NCBI GenBank assembly: GCA_902778855.1
Contig: CACYZM010000002.1
Span: forward strand, 49,938 to 113,937
Length of the DNA: 64,000 bases
From: an uncultured Bacteroidia bacterium
GTDB lineage: Bacteria > Bacteroidota > Bacteroidia > Bacteroidales > UBA932
Reading direction: 5' to 3'
Below are positions 1 to 9,517 of the stretch, in pieces. A program made the translations under genes and the position numbers. The first letter of the stretch is position 1. Each line of letters begins with the position of its first letter. Below the pieces are notes generated by a model. It saw only the letters and a program-made list of their open reading frames with translations. It had not been told where the DNA came from and did not search any database.

Positions 1-2209
1 GATAGTAGATCTCGGAGAAGACGATCGTACCGTCCTGCGACGAGTTGCTTTCGTAGGTAAGCGTCTTGGGCGAATACGAGGTCAGGTGAACCTCGGCGTC
101 GGGCGCGATGCCCGGCTCGGGATTGGCGGCGAAGGCTGCGAATTCCCGGTCGAGGACGGCCGTTTTCGAGAGGTCGATGGTGCTGAGGGAGTCGCTTTCG
201 GCCCGGGCGCCGTCGACCACTTCCAGTTTCTCCACGAACCAAGCGTTGCCCAGGGCCATGGGATTGCGCTGGATGGATGCCTGCCCGTCTTCGGGAACGA
301 TGAGGTATTTGGCGTTGAGCATGCCGATGACCGGCAGGTCCAGCTGGGAAAGATGCTCGTCGATCAGATCCTGGTAGCGGCGCAGCTTGGCGGCGCTGTA
401 GCCACCGAGGGATTTGAGGTAGTAGGAGGTGCGGGCGTCGTTGAACGTGTTCGTGGTCAGGTTCATCACCCGGAAGTGGGGATCCGGGTCCTGCAGGAGC
501 TGCTCTTCATACGGCTGCATGGCGTAGGCGGCCTGGGTGTTCTTGGGCGTCTGGAAATAGCTGTCGTTGAAATAGCGCTTGTCGACGGGCCACAGGTCGG
601 CCAGGACGAGGATGCCGAGCGCGGCGATCATCCAGGCGGGTTTGAGTTTCTTGGCCACGAAGAACCAGAGGACCGCGAACGCGGCCGCGATGAAGAAGAA
701 GCTGCGCCAGGCGTCGCGCGTGAAGAGTGCGGCGCGGTCGGCCACGATGGCACTGTAGAGCGCTTCGGGAATCTGCGATTCAAAGGCGGCGTCGTTGGGG
801 CTGGTGAACGGGAAGATCGAACGGCCCAACAGGGCGAAGAGCAGGCACAGGCCGGCCGTCACGCCGCCGGCGATATAGAGTTTCTTCCGGGCCTCTTCCT
901 GGGTTATGTCACCGTCCATCAGGGCCTTGACAGCCAGGAAGCCCAGCAGGGGCATGGCGATTTCCGCCACGATCAGGATCGAGGAGACGGCCCTGAACTT
1001 GTTGTAGAGCGGAAAGTGGTTGAAGAAGAACTCGGTGAGGCCCATGAAGTTGTGCCCCCAGGCCAGGGCTACCGAGAACAGGGTGGAGGCCAGCAGCGCC
1101 CATTTGTAGGGCCCTTTGACCAGCAGGCAGCCGAGCAGGAACAGGAAGCAGACGATGGCGCCGGCGTAAACGTTGCCCGCCGTGAACGGCTGTTCGCCCC
1201 AGTAGAGCGGGACGTTGGCGCAGAAGCTCCGCGCTGAAGCAGTGGGCACGCCCATTTTCTTGAGCGCCTGCCAGGTATTCGACTTTTCGCCCACCGGCGC
1301 GTTCGAGGCGCCGCCCTTGAAGCCGGGAATCAGCAGGGAGAAGGTCTCGTCGATGCCGTAGCTCCACTGGGTGGCGTAGTCGAGGTCGAGGCCCTTGCTC
1401 GCGGCGGTTTCGCCTTCGGCGGCCTCCACCAGGTCGGAGTGGCCGCCGCGCATGGTTTCGCGGGCGTATTCGCGGTTGGCGAAGATGTTGGAACTGCCGG
1501 TGCCCAGGCCGATGGCCAGGCTCACGGCGAAGACGGCCACGGCGATGCCCAGGTCTTTCCAGCGTTTCTCGCGGATGTGGATCCAGAGTTCGGCCAGGAA
1601 GAAGAGGCCGATCATCATAAACAGGTAGTAGGCCATCTGCGGGTGGATGCTGAAGCCCATGGCCGTAAACAGCATCACCAGGATGGCGCCCAGCCCGTAT
1701 TTCTTGCGGAAGATCAGGTAGAAGCCGGCGGCCACCAGCGTAATGTAGGAGATGGCGATGGTCTTGCCGCCGTGCCCGGCGGCGATGATCACGATGAAGT
1801 AGGACGACAGCGCGACGGCGATGGCGCCCACGATCGACAGCCAGCGGTTCACCCCGAAGCTGCGCATCAGCCCGAAGAAGCTCAGGAAATAGAAGATTAG
1901 GATCCAGGCCGGATGGGCGGGGCCGCGGTGCAGGAAATCCTTGAACGGCTTGAGCAGCACGTCGGAGCGGTACTGCCCGCCGCCGATCTGGTAGTTGGGC
2001 ATGCCGCTGAACATCGATTCGGTCCACCAGGTGTGGTCGCCGGTCTGCTGGGTGTAGCGGACGCTTTCCTGGACGGCGGAGACGGCGTTGACGTCGTCGC
2101 CCGACTGGAGCACCTTGCCGCTGAGCACGGGCTTGCAGTAGACGAAGGCCAGGACAATGAAGAGGACCAGGGCGGCCAGGTCGGCGCCGTATTTTTTCAG
2201 GAAGTTCAT
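1..2209 (-). CDS. YfhO family multi-pass membrane protein, C-terminus cut by window edge
   Basis: The frame opens at the ATG at 2209 (MNFLKKYGADLAALVLFI) and stays open to base 1, so the 3' end lies outside the window; about 736 codons are visible. Many hydrophobic segments alternate with loops. An extracytoplasmic stretch follows the first membrane span (MFSGMPNYQIGGGQ), and long soluble stretches near the visible end include VMNLTTNTFNDARTSYY. This matches YfhO-type membrane proteins of Bacteroidota, which are related to large GT-C glycosyltransferases; the substrate is unknown. The start codon overlaps the stop of the upstream exonuclease gene by 4 nt (ATGA), which indicates translational coupling. 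The family call comes from recognising the N-terminal pattern. Other reading frames in this region are Arg/Pro- or Ala-rich shadows. Confidence 0.8.
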   Translation of the reverse strand, partial: MNFLKKYGADLAALVLFIVLAFVYCKPVLSGKVLQSGDDVNAVSAVQESVRYTQQTGDHTWWTESMFSGMPNYQIGGGQYRSDVLLKPFKDFLHRGPAHPAWILIFYFLSFFGLMRSFGVNRWLSIVGAIAVALSSYFIVIIAAGHGGKTIAISYITLVAAGFYLIFRKKYGLGAILVMLFTAMGFSIHPQMAYYLFMMIGLFFLAELWIHIREKRWKDLGIAVAVFAVSLAIGLGTGSSNIFANREYARETMRGGHSDLVEAAEGETAASKGLDLDYATQWSYGIDETFSLLIPGFKGGASNAPVGEKSNTWQALKKMGVPTASARSFCANVPLYWGEQPFTAGNVYAGAIVCFLFLLGCLLVKGPYKWALLASTLFSVALAWGHNFMGLTEFFFNHFPLYNKFRAVSSILIVAEIAMPLLGFLAVKALMDGDITQEEARKKLYIAGGVTAGLCLLFALLGRSIFPFTSPNDAAFESQIPEALYSAIVADRAALFTRDAWRSFFFIAAAFAVLWFFVAKKLKPAWMIAALGILVLADLWPVDKRYFNDSYFQTPKNTQAAYAMQPYEEQLLQDPDPHFRVMNLTTNTFNDARTSYYLKSLGGYSAAKLRRYQDLIDEHLSQLDLPVIGMLNAKYLIVPEDGQASIQRNPMALGNAWFVEKLEVVDGARAESDSLSTIDLSKTAVLDREFAAFAANPEPGIAPDAEVHLTSYSPKTLTYESNSSQDGTIVFSEIYY

Positions 2210-3012
2210 GACATCGACAGCTTGATTTTGGTGAGCTGCTGCTTGGTGTCGAGCGTGAAGTCGCCGTCCATCATCCAGCTGTAGTAGGAGGGTTCCCTCC
2301 GGAGGACTTCCATCACGGGCTTTCCCTTGTGCTTGCCGAAGTTGAAGACGGGTTCGTCTTTGTCGTTGAGGACGATGCGGCCGGCGAAGTCGACGAACCG
2401 GCTCTGGCACGAGTACTTGGCCAGGTAGTCCACGTCGTTCTTCAGCGGTTCTTCCTCGTCGGCGCCGTAGCGGTCAAGCTGGGCTTCGAGCACTTCGTAG
2501 GTGGCCATCGTGTCGGCTTCGGCGGAGTGGGCATTGTCGAGGTTCAGGCCGCAGTAGAACTTGTAGGCGGCCTTGAGGGTGCGCTGCTCTTTCTTGTGGA
2601 AGATGTTCTGGACGTCGATCAGCTTGCGCTTGCGGAAGTCGAAGTCGACGTTCACGCCCTCGTTCTTCGCCCGGGCGAACTCCTCGGCGAGAAGCGGGAT
2701 GTCGAACTTCAGGGAGTTGTAGCCGGCGATGTCGCAGCCCTCCATCAGGCGGGCGAGCGACTTGGCGATCTGCCGGAAGGTCGGGCAGTCTTTAACGTCT
2801 TCGTCGCTGATGCCGTGGATGGCCTGGGCTTCGGGCGGGATGGGGATGGTGGGGTTGATGCGGCGGGTTTTGACCTCCACTTTGTTGGGTTCGCCGGGGG
2901 TGCCGGGCGAGACCTTGACCAGCGAAATCTCCACGATGCGGTCGGACGCAACGTTCAATCCTGTACTTTCGATGTCGAAGAACAGGAGCGGGTTCTTGAG
3001 GGAAAGCTGCAT
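2206..3012 (-). CDS. DnaQ-like 3'-5' exonuclease (DEDDh) with C-terminal DUF3820-like domain
   Basis: The 268-aa protein opens with the ExoI motif FFDIESTGL (residues ~12-20), which supplies the metal-binding Asp and Glu. An ExoII-type region follows (YNSLKFDIPLL), then HSAEADTMATYEVL, carrying the catalytic His and Asp of ExoIIIe; this makes it a DEDDh nuclease. After residue ~200 it continues as FNFGKHKGKPVMEV, a small domain often attached to exonuclease X-like enzymes. It lies 10 nt after dnaN and overlaps yfhO, so it is probably co-transcribed with the sliding clamp. That fits a proofreading or repair role (inference). It could be the replicative epsilon subunit or an accessory nuclease; the sequence alone does not decide. 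Confidence 0.88.
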   Translation of the reverse strand: MQLSLKNPLLFFDIESTGLNVASDRIVEISLVKVSPGTPGEPNKVEVKTRRINPTIPIPPEAQAIHGISDEDVKDCPTFRQIAKSLARLMEGCDIAGYNSLKFDIPLLAEEFARAKNEGVNVDFDFRKRKLIDVQNIFHKKEQRTLKAAYKFYCGLNLDNAHSAEADTMATYEVLEAQLDRYGADEEEPLKNDVDYLAKYSCQSRFVDFAGRIVLNDKDEPVFNFGKHKGKPVMEVLRREPSYYSWMMDGDFTLDTKQQLTKIKLSMS

Positions 3013-3022
3013 GGAAACCCGG

Positions 3023-4150
3023 TTAGGCGTTGATCATCACGGGCATCAGCAGGGCGCGGATGTCCTGGTCGGGACGGGATTCGTCGGCCGAGACGATGAG
3101 CGCGGCGCGGGCGGGGTCGGCCAGCTCCATGCAGATGTTCTGGTAGGGCAGGTTGCCGAGGATTTCGAGCAGGAACGGGGCCTTGAAGCCGATCTCCATC
3201 TCCTGGCCGTCATACTGGCAGGGAAGCGTTTCGTGGGCGGACATCGAGAAGCCGAGGTCCTGGGCCGAAATGGTGAGTTCGTTGAGGGAGAGCTTCAGGC
3301 GGATCTGGTTCGAGACCTGGTTGGAGCACACGGCGATACGTTTGACGACGCTCAGCAGGTCGGCGCGGCCGATGATCAGTTTGTTGTTGTTGTTCTTCGG
3401 GATGACGCTGCGGTAGGCCGGGTAGTTGCCTTCGATCAGGCGGCACACCAGGATGTTGTTGCCGAAGCTGAAGTAGGCGTTCTTGTTGTCGTAGCGGATG
3501 GTGATCTCCTCGTCGTATTTGGCCAGGATGCTCTTGAGGATGGAGGCCGGCTTCTTGTGGAGGATGAAGTTGGACTTCTGCGAGAGTTTGGCGCCCATAA
3601 AGCTGTAGCAGATGAGCTTGTGGGCGTCGGAGGCCACGAGGGTGGTGACTTCGGGGTCGATGTCGAAGAAAATACCGTTCATCACCGGGCGGAGCTCCTC
3701 TTCGGCGGTGGCGTAGATGGTGTTGCCGATGCCGTCGAGCAGGGTGGCGGAGGGGATGATCACGCTTTCGGAAATCTCACCGATGACCGGAAGTTCCGGG
3801 AAGTCGGCCGCGTCGAAGCAGGGGATCTTCGAGGCGCCGCTGGCCCACACGATATCCATCACGGAACTGCCTTCGTCCACGCTGAAGGTAAGGGGCTGGT
3901 CGGGGAACTCCTTGAGGGAGTCGGTCAGGAGCTTGGCCGGCACGGCCGTGGCGCCTTCTTCGGCCACCTGGCTGATGGGAAGACGGGTCTGGAGCGTGGT
4001 TTCACCGTCGGAGGCGGTGACGGTAAGGGTGTTGTCCTGAAGCTGGAAGAGGTAGTTTTCCAGGATGGAGTTGGTGGGTTTGGGAACGATGACCTTCGAG
4101 ACGGACATCAGGCCGGAGAGCAGTTCGGAACTTGAAACGGTGAATTTCAT
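3023..4150 (-). CDS. dnaN: DNA polymerase III beta subunit (sliding clamp)
   Basis: The 375-aa protein has the length of bacterial beta clamps. It begins MKFTVSSSELLSGLMSVSKV and ends with the typical clamp tail (ALLMPVMINA). Three topologically similar domains of ~120 residues are expected. The segments VVPKPTNSILENYLF, LRPVMNGIFFDI and FKAPFLLEILGNLP fall at the usual places. It encircles DNA and tethers polymerase and repair enzymes. It is the first gene of a minus-strand operon with the exonuclease and yfhO. A TATATTTG element lies ~57 nt upstream on the same strand. Confidence 0.97.
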   Translation of the reverse strand: MKFTVSSSELLSGLMSVSKVIVPKPTNSILENYLFQLQDNTLTVTASDGETTLQTRLPISQVAEEGATAVPAKLLTDSLKEFPDQPLTFSVDEGSSVMDIVWASGASKIPCFDAADFPELPVIGEISESVIIPSATLLDGIGNTIYATAEEELRPVMNGIFFDIDPEVTTLVASDAHKLICYSFMGAKLSQKSNFILHKKPASILKSILAKYDEEITIRYDNKNAYFSFGNNILVCRLIEGNYPAYRSVIPKNNNNKLIIGRADLLSVVKRIAVCSNQVSNQIRLKLSLNELTISAQDLGFSMSAHETLPCQYDGQEMEIGFKAPFLLEILGNLPYQNICMELADPARAALIVSADESRPDQDIRALLMPVMINA

Positions 4151-4206
4151 ATTTGGTATAATTTTTATTATTTCTTTTCTTGTCGAAAAAGCATCAATCA
4201 GACTTA

Positions 4207-4214
4207 CAAATATA
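4207..4214 (-). promoter_or_regulatory. -7 promoter element for dnaN
   Basis: On the minus strand this reads TATATTTG, an exact match to the Bacteroidota -7 consensus TAnnTTTG. It sits in the A/T-rich 80-bp gap between divergent dnaN and the HtrA gene. No clear TTG lies at the expected -33 distance, so only the -7 element is claimed. No equally good element was found for the plus-strand HtrA gene. Confidence 0.55.
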
Positions 4215-4230
4215 ATAAAATTGAAGCAAT

Positions 4231-5361
4231 ATGGGTAAAAAACTTCTCAACATCCTGTTAACCGTTGTGATAGCAGGATTTGTCGGTTATCTGGTGGCCA
4301 ATTGGACCCTCAAGCGGCGCCTCCAGGAGCAGGAAGAGGTGGCCACCGTGGTCTCCGGTACGGCTGACAAAAAGTCAGTACCCCAGCGCCGCGTGGAAGT
4401 GACGAATGTGGCCAATTTCTCGGACGCCGCCGAATCGGCCGTGCAGGCCGTGGTCTATGTGAAAGTGACGCAACGCAATAATTACCAGCAGGGCGGCTCG
4501 CTGCTCGACCTGATTTTCGGCTTCCCCCAGACGCCGCGCGACCAGGTGGGCCTGGGCTCGGGCGTCATCATCCGCCCCGACGGCTATATCGTAACGAATA
4601 ACCACGTCATCGCGGGTGCCGACCTCATCGAGGTGACCCTCGAGAACAACCGGGTTTATCCGGCCAAACTGGTGGGCACCGACCCCGCCACCGACATCGC
4701 CCTGATCAAGATCGAAGCGGAGGATCTTCCGACCGTTCCCCTGGGCAATTCCGACGATCTGCGCCTGGGCGAATGGGTGCTGGCCATCGGCAGCCCTTAT
4801 GACCTGCGTTCCACCATCACGGCCGGCATCGTGAGTGCCAAGGGCCGCTCGATGCCGAACTATGACGGCCAGTACCGCGTCGAATCGTTCATCCAGACCG
4901 ACGCGGCCGTGAACCCCGGCAACAGCGGCGGCGCGCTCGTCAACGCGGCCGGCGAACTGGTGGGCATCAACACCTCGATCATTTCCCGGACCGGTTCCTA
5001 CACCGGCTACTCCTTCGCCGTCCCGGTCAACATCGTCAGCAAGGTCGTCGATGATTTCATCGAATTCGGCGAAGTCCAGCGGGCCATCCTCGGCGTGAGC
5101 ATCGTCGACGTCAACGCGGAACTGGCCGCCCAGGCCAACCTGACCGACATCGACGGCGTATACGTGGCCAACGTCCAGAAAGACAGTCCCGCCGAGCGGG
5201 GCGGCCTCCTGCAGGGCGACGTAATCAAGGAAGTCAACCTCAATCCCGTCCACAACAGCGCCGGCCTCCAGGAGCAGATCAGCCGCCTCCGCCCCGGCGA
5301 AAAAGCGGTCGTCACCGTCCTCCGCGAAGGCAAGCAGCGGGAAGTGATAGTGGCTTTGTAA
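4231..5361 (+). CDS. HtrA/Deg-family periplasmic serine protease with one PDZ domain
   Basis: The 376-aa protein has an N-terminal membrane anchor or signal (residues ~5-24) followed by a trypsin-like domain. Its catalytic triad is visible: His125 (TNNHVIAGA), Asp155 (ATDIALI) and Ser232 (GNSGGALVN). A single PDZ domain follows from ~residue 280, with the ILGVSI start, GLLQGDVI and the terminal VTVLREGK strand. One PDZ and an uncleaved-looking anchor resemble DegS more than the two-PDZ DegP. Such enzymes degrade or sense misfolded envelope proteins. The gene starts 80 nt from divergent dnaN and ends at a hairpin terminator directly before rpoD. Confidence 0.93.
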   Translation: MGKKLLNILLTVVIAGFVGYLVANWTLKRRLQEQEEVATVVSGTADKKSVPQRRVEVTNVANFSDAAESAVQAVVYVKVTQRNNYQQGGSLLDLIFGFPQTPRDQVGLGSGVIIRPDGYIVTNNHVIAGADLIEVTLENNRVYPAKLVGTDPATDIALIKIEAEDLPTVPLGNSDDLRLGEWVLAIGSPYDLRSTITAGIVSAKGRSMPNYDGQYRVESFIQTDAAVNPGNSGGALVNAAGELVGINTSIISRTGSYTGYSFAVPVNIVSKVVDDFIEFGEVQRAILGVSIVDVNAELAAQANLTDIDGVYVANVQKDSPAERGGLLQGDVIKEVNLNPVHNSAGLQEQISRLRPGEKAVVTVLREGKQREVIVAL

Positions 5362-5398
5362 GATTTTTGAAACAATCTTGACGCATATGCGTATAAGT

Positions 5399-5431
5399 AA
5401 GTGCCGCGAAATTCACGGCACTTGTTTTTTT
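5399..5431 (+). terminator. Hairpin with U-tract abutting the rpoD start codon
   Basis: An 8-bp perfect stem, AAGTGCCG (5399-5406) with CGGCACTT (5416-5423), closes a 9-nt loop and is followed by G and seven T (5425-5431). This is a textbook intrinsic terminator for the HtrA gene. The T-run ends only four bases before the rpoD ATG at 5436, so any rpoD mRNA starting upstream must include the hairpin. A 12-bp palindrome (ACGCATATGCGT, 5381-5392) precedes it. Confidence 0.8.
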
Positions 5432-5435
5432 CTAT

Positions 5436-6296
5436 ATGCGTCAGTTAAAGATTACCAAATCAATCACCAACCGTGAGAGCGCCTCGCTCGACAAATACCT
5501 GCAGGAAATCGGTCGGGAAGAATTGATTACCGTGGAAGAGGAAGTGGAACTCGCCCAGCGTATCAAGAAGGGCGACCAGGAAGCCCTCGACAAACTCACC
5601 CGTGCGAACCTCCGGTTCGTCGTCTCCGTCGCCAAGCAGTACCAGAACCAGGGCATCAGCCTGCCCGACCTGATCAACGAGGGCAACCTCGGCCTGATCA
5701 AGGCCGCCGAGAAGTTCGATGAGACGCGTGGCTTCAAATTCATCTCCTATGCCGTGTGGTGGATCCGTCAGTCCATCCTCCAGGCCCTGGCCGAGCAGAG
5801 CCGCATCGTGCGTCTGCCGCTCAACCAGGTCGGATCGCTCAACAAGATCAACAAGGCCCTCTCGCAGTTCGAGCAGCAGTACGAGCGCCAGCCTTCGCCC
5901 GACGAACTGGCCGAAATGCTCGAAATCCCCCGTGAGAAGATCGCCGACACCCTCCGCGTGTCGGGCCGCCACGTTTCCGTGGACGCCCCGTTCGTCGATG
6001 GCGAAGACAATAGCTTGCTCGACGTGCTGGTCAACAACGACTCGCCTAACGCCGACAAGGGTCTGGTCAACGAATCGCTCAACACCGAGATCGAACGCGC
6101 TCTCTCCACGCTCACCGAGCGCGAGCGCGACATCGTCAAGTATTTCTTCGGCATCGGCTGCCAGGAAATGACCCTCGAGGAGATCGGTGAGAAGTTCGGC
6201 CTCACCCGGGAACGCGTGCGCCAGATCAAGGAGAAGGCCATCCGCCGCCTGCGCCACAGCGCCCGCAGCAAGCTCCTCAAAGGCTATCTCGGCTAA
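5436..6296 (+). CDS. rpoD: RNA polymerase primary sigma factor, short Bacteroidota type
   Basis: The 286-aa protein begins [20 protein letters not shown], the typical N-terminus of the Bacteroidota primary sigma factor, which lacks the long region 1.1/NCR of E. coli RpoD. Region 1.2 is [14 protein letters not shown]. Region 2 includes [28 protein letters not shown] and [15 protein letters not shown]. Region 3 follows, then region 4 with the helix-turn-helix [18 protein letters not shown]. It should direct recognition of the -33/-7 promoters seen across this window. The conserved N-terminus fixes the start even though no ribosome-binding site fits between the upstream hairpin and the ATG. Confidence 0.97.
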   Translation: MRQLKITKSITNRESASLDKYLQEIGREELITVEEEVELAQRIKKGDQEALDKLTRANLRFVVSVAKQYQNQGISLPDLINEGNLGLIKAAEKFDETRGFKFISYAVWWIRQSILQALAEQSRIVRLPLNQVGSLNKINKALSQFEQQYERQPSPDELAEMLEIPREKIADTLRVSGRHVSVDAPFVDGEDNSLLDVLVNNDSPNADKGLVNESLNTEIERALSTLTERERDIVKYFFGIGCQEMTLEEIGEKFGLTRERVRQIKEKAIRRLRHSARSKLLKGYLG

Positions 6297-6307
6297 ACCG
6301 GCGGGCC

Positions 6308-7705
6308 ATGAATACGTTCTGGTCCTCCGTCGGAAACGGCATCGCCGCTTTCAGCGATTTCATTTGCGGTTATCCGCTGTTTTTCCTGCTGGTCGGCGGC
6401 GGGTTGTTCTTCCTGTGCTACTCGAAGTTCGCACCGCTGCGCTACTACGGCCGCGCCATCCAGGCCCTCCGGGTGAAGGATGATTCGGCCGCAGGCCAGA
6501 TCTCCTCGTTCGAGGCGCTGACCAGCGCCATTGCCGCCACGGTCGGGATGGGCAACATCGCCGGCGTGGCGGTGGCCCTGTCGATCGGCGGGCCGGGCGC
6601 CATCTTCTGGATGTGGGTGAGCGCGATCGTGGGCATGGCCACCAAGTTCTTTGAAGGGACGGTGGCTGTGATGTACAAGGGCAAGGACGACGCTGGCGAG
6701 ACGCAGGGCGGTCCGATGTATATGATTATGGAAGGTCTCGGCCGGAACTGGAAGCCGCTGGCGGTGTTTTTCTCCATCTTCGGCCTGATCGGCACGCTCT
6801 GCGTGATGCAGTCGAACCAGCTCACCGAAAGCGTCACCACGCTCTTCTTTACGGCGGAGCAGAATACGGTCACGCTCCGGCTGATCATCGGCCTGATCAT
6901 CACGGCCATCGTTTCGTTCGTGGTCATCGGCGGCATCAAGCGCATCTCCAAGATCGCCACGCGGCTGGTGCCGACGATGGTGGCGCTGTATTTCCTGCTG
7001 GTGTTCTACATCCTGGTCCGGCACATCGGGCTGGTGCCCGGTGTCTTCCGCGACATTTTCGTCGGCGCCTTCACGCCGCGCGGTGCGCTGGGCGGCGGCA
7101 TCGGGTCGATCATTATGATCGCCCTGACGGGCGTGCGCCGCGCCGCGCTGGTCAACGAGGCCGGCGTGGGTACGGCTTCGATGATGCACGGCGCCTCGAA
7201 GAACAATGAGCCGGTCCGCGAAGGCCTGGTGGCGATGATCGGTCCTTCGATCGACTCGGGCCTCGTGTGCACGCTGACCGCGCTGGCCATCCTGATCGGG
7301 TCTGCGCTCGATCCCGCCATCGTCCCCGCCGGTTCCGGCATGGGTTCGATGGAAGGATTGCGTTATGCGCTGAACGCGTTCCAGGCGGCCATTCCCGGGG
7401 TGGGGAATTATCTGCTTTTCGCGATCGTGATCCTGTTTGCGTTCAGCACGATGTTCTCCTATTCTTATTATGGACAGAAATGTACCGGCTTCCTGTTCGG
7501 AGCCCGGTATGCCAAATATTACAACTATTTCTTCCTGGCGATGCTCGTGGTGGCCGCCATCATTCCGCTTCGCGTGGCCGTGAGTCTGATCGACGCCGCC
7601 TACGCCCTGATGGCCTTCCCCACGATGTTCACCCTCTTCATGCTGGCCCCCAAGGCCCGCAAGGAGATGGACCGCTATTTCGCCAAGACTAAAAAGAAAG
7701 ACTGA
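6308..7705 (+). CDS. AGCS-family sodium:alanine/glycine symporter
   Basis: The 465-aa integral membrane protein has about 11 hydrophobic spans. It carries the family signature near residues 70-110 (ATVGMGNIAGVAVALSIGGP and FWMWVSAIVGMATKF), then YKGKDDAGETQGGPMYMI. It should import small neutral amino acids with sodium. It starts 11 nt after rpoD and ends 2 nt before argS, so the three are probably co-transcribed. The exact substrate cannot be told. Confidence 0.92.
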   Translation: MNTFWSSVGNGIAAFSDFICGYPLFFLLVGGGLFFLCYSKFAPLRYYGRAIQALRVKDDSAAGQISSFEALTSAIAATVGMGNIAGVAVALSIGGPGAIFWMWVSAIVGMATKFFEGTVAVMYKGKDDAGETQGGPMYMIMEGLGRNWKPLAVFFSIFGLIGTLCVMQSNQLTESVTTLFFTAEQNTVTLRLIIGLIITAIVSFVVIGGIKRISKIATRLVPTMVALYFLLVFYILVRHIGLVPGVFRDIFVGAFTPRGALGGGIGSIIMIALTGVRRAALVNEAGVGTASMMHGASKNNEPVREGLVAMIGPSIDSGLVCTLTALAILIGSALDPAIVPAGSGMGSMEGLRYALNAFQAAIPGVGNYLLFAIVILFAFSTMFSYSYYGQKCTGFLFGARYAKYYNYFFLAMLVVAAIIPLRVAVSLIDAAYALMAFPTMFTLFMLAPKARKEMDRYFAKTKKKD

Positions 7706-7707
7706 AT

Positions 7708-9489
7708 ATGATGAATCCCTTAGATTATATTGCCGCTGCGGCGCGACGTTGCGTGGCGGCGTTGTATCAAGTTGAACCTGCGGCGGGGCTGATCCAGGTA
7801 CAGCCGACGCGCAAGGAGTTTGAGGGCGATGTGACCCTCGTGGTTTTTCCGCTGCTCAAGACGAGCCATAAGGCGCCGGAAGCGACGGCGAACGAGATCG
7901 GTGCCTGGCTGCAGGAAAACGATCCGCAGGTGGACCGGTTCAATGTAGTGAAGGGATTCCTCAATATCAAGCTCGCGGGGGCCTACTGGGCTTCGAATCT
8001 GGCGGAAATCGCGGCGCAGCCCGATTTCGGGCAGCTGCCCGCATCGGGCAAGACTGTGATGGTGGAGTTCTCCAGCCCGAACACCAACAAGCCGCTCCAT
8101 CTGGGCCATATCCGCAACAACCTGCTGGGCTGGTCGGTGAGCCAGCTGCTCGCCGCCTGCGGCCATCGCGTCCTGAAGGTCAACCTGGTCAACGATCGCG
8201 GCATCCACATCTGCAAGTCGATGCTGGCCTGGCTCAAGTGTGGCAACGGCGAGACGCCCGAGACTTCGGGCAAGAAAGGCGACCATCTCGTGGGCGACTA
8301 CTATGTGAAGTTCAACGACCTGCTCAAGGCCGAAGTGAAGGAACTGGTGGACGGCGGGATGGATCCCGAAGAGGCCGAAAAGAATGCGCCGATCCTTCGC
8401 GAGGCGCAGGCGATGCTCGTGAAATGGGAGCAGGGCGATCCGGAAGTCCGCGCGCTCTGGGAGAAGATGAACGGCTGGGTTTACGCCGGTTTCGACGAGA
8501 CCTACCGCCGGCTCGGCATCGCGTTCGACCGCATCTATTACGAATCCCAGACCTACAAGGACGGCAAGGCGCTCGTGGAGGAAGGTCTGGCCAAGGGCGT
8601 GCTCTACCGCCGCGACGACGGCTCGGTCTGGTGCGACCTGACGGGCGACGGCCTCGACGAGAAGTTGCTGCTGCGCCGCGACGGCACGTCGGTCTATATG
8701 ACGCAGGACCTGGGCACCGCCAAGCAGCGTTACGACGAATACCGTTTCGACGAGATGATCTACGTGGTGGGCAACGAGCAGAACTATCATTTCCAGGTGC
8801 TGAAGCTCATCCTCGGCAAGCTGGGCTTCGCCTGGTCCGACGCCATCTACCATATGTCTTATGGTATGGTGGAACTGCCGGAAGGCAAGATGAAGTCGCG
8901 CGAAGGCACGGTGGTCGATGCCGACGATCTGCTCGACAAGATGTACGCTACGGCGAAGGAGACTTCGCTGGAGTTGGGCAAGTTGGAAGGGATGTCGGAG
9001 CAGGAGCAGGACGAGCTGTTCAAGATGCTCTCGCTGGGCGCGCTCAAGTATTTCATCCTGAAAGTCGATCCGCGCAAGACGATGCTTTTCGATCCGAAGG
9101 AGTCCATCGATTTCAACGGCAATACCGGTCCGTTCGTACAGTACACGCACGCGCGCATCTGCTCGATTCTCCGCAAGGCCGCCGAGGCGGGCTACAAGCC
9201 GGCTGTCACCGGCGCCGTGCTGCTGCCGAAGGAAGAGTCCATCGTCCAGATCCTGAGCGGTTATCCCGACAAGATCCGCGAAGCTGGCGCCGCGCATTCG
9301 CCGGCGCTGGTGGCGAATTTCGCCTACGATCTGGCCAAGGAGTTCAATCAGTATTATCACGACACGCAGATCCTGCGTGAAGAGGATGCCGCCGTCCGCG
9401 ATCAGCGTCTTTGTCTGATCTCGGTCATCGCCCGCACCCTCCGTCACGCGATGAAGATCCTGGGCATCGATCTGCCTGAGCGGATGTAA
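7708..9489 (+). CDS. argS: Arginyl-tRNA synthetase
   Basis: The 593-aa class I synthetase charges tRNA-Arg. An N-terminal additional domain (residues ~1-110) precedes the catalytic core. The HIGH-type motif is KPLHLGHIRNN and the KMSKS-type loop is KMKSREGTVVDADD. The C-terminal DALR anticodon-binding domain ends LRHAMKILGIDLPERM. Two ATGs lie in tandem at 7708 and 7711; either could be used. It follows the symporter by 2 nt. Confidence 0.97.
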   Translation: MMNPLDYIAAAARRCVAALYQVEPAAGLIQVQPTRKEFEGDVTLVVFPLLKTSHKAPEATANEIGAWLQENDPQVDRFNVVKGFLNIKLAGAYWASNLAEIAAQPDFGQLPASGKTVMVEFSSPNTNKPLHLGHIRNNLLGWSVSQLLAACGHRVLKVNLVNDRGIHICKSMLAWLKCGNGETPETSGKKGDHLVGDYYVKFNDLLKAEVKELVDGGMDPEEAEKNAPILREAQAMLVKWEQGDPEVRALWEKMNGWVYAGFDETYRRLGIAFDRIYYESQTYKDGKALVEEGLAKGVLYRRDDGSVWCDLTGDGLDEKLLLRRDGTSVYMTQDLGTAKQRYDEYRFDEMIYVVGNEQNYHFQVLKLILGKLGFAWSDAIYHMSYGMVELPEGKMKSREGTVVDADDLLDKMYATAKETSLELGKLEGMSEQEQDELFKMLSLGALKYFILKVDPRKTMLFDPKESIDFNGNTGPFVQYTHARICSILRKAAEAGYKPAVTGAVLLPKEESIVQILSGYPDKIREAGAAHSPALVANFAYDLAKEFNQYYHDTQILREEDAAVRDQRLCLISVIARTLRHAMKILGIDLPERM

Positions 9490-9517
9490 GTTTATAATCC
9501 TGCGCGCGGCAGAACCT

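Noticed and set aside
86..2027. Long open frames on both strands across the first 2 kb
   Set aside because: They are Gly/Val/Glu-rich on plus and Arg/Pro-rich on minus, typical shadows of a GC-rich gene. The true frame is the hydrophobic YfhO-like protein from 2209, which runs off the window edge.
5370..5396. E. coli-like TTGACG and TATAAG upstream of rpoD
   Set aside because: The two hexamers are only 8 bp apart, and this group uses -33/-7 elements, so it is not a usable sigma-70 promoter.
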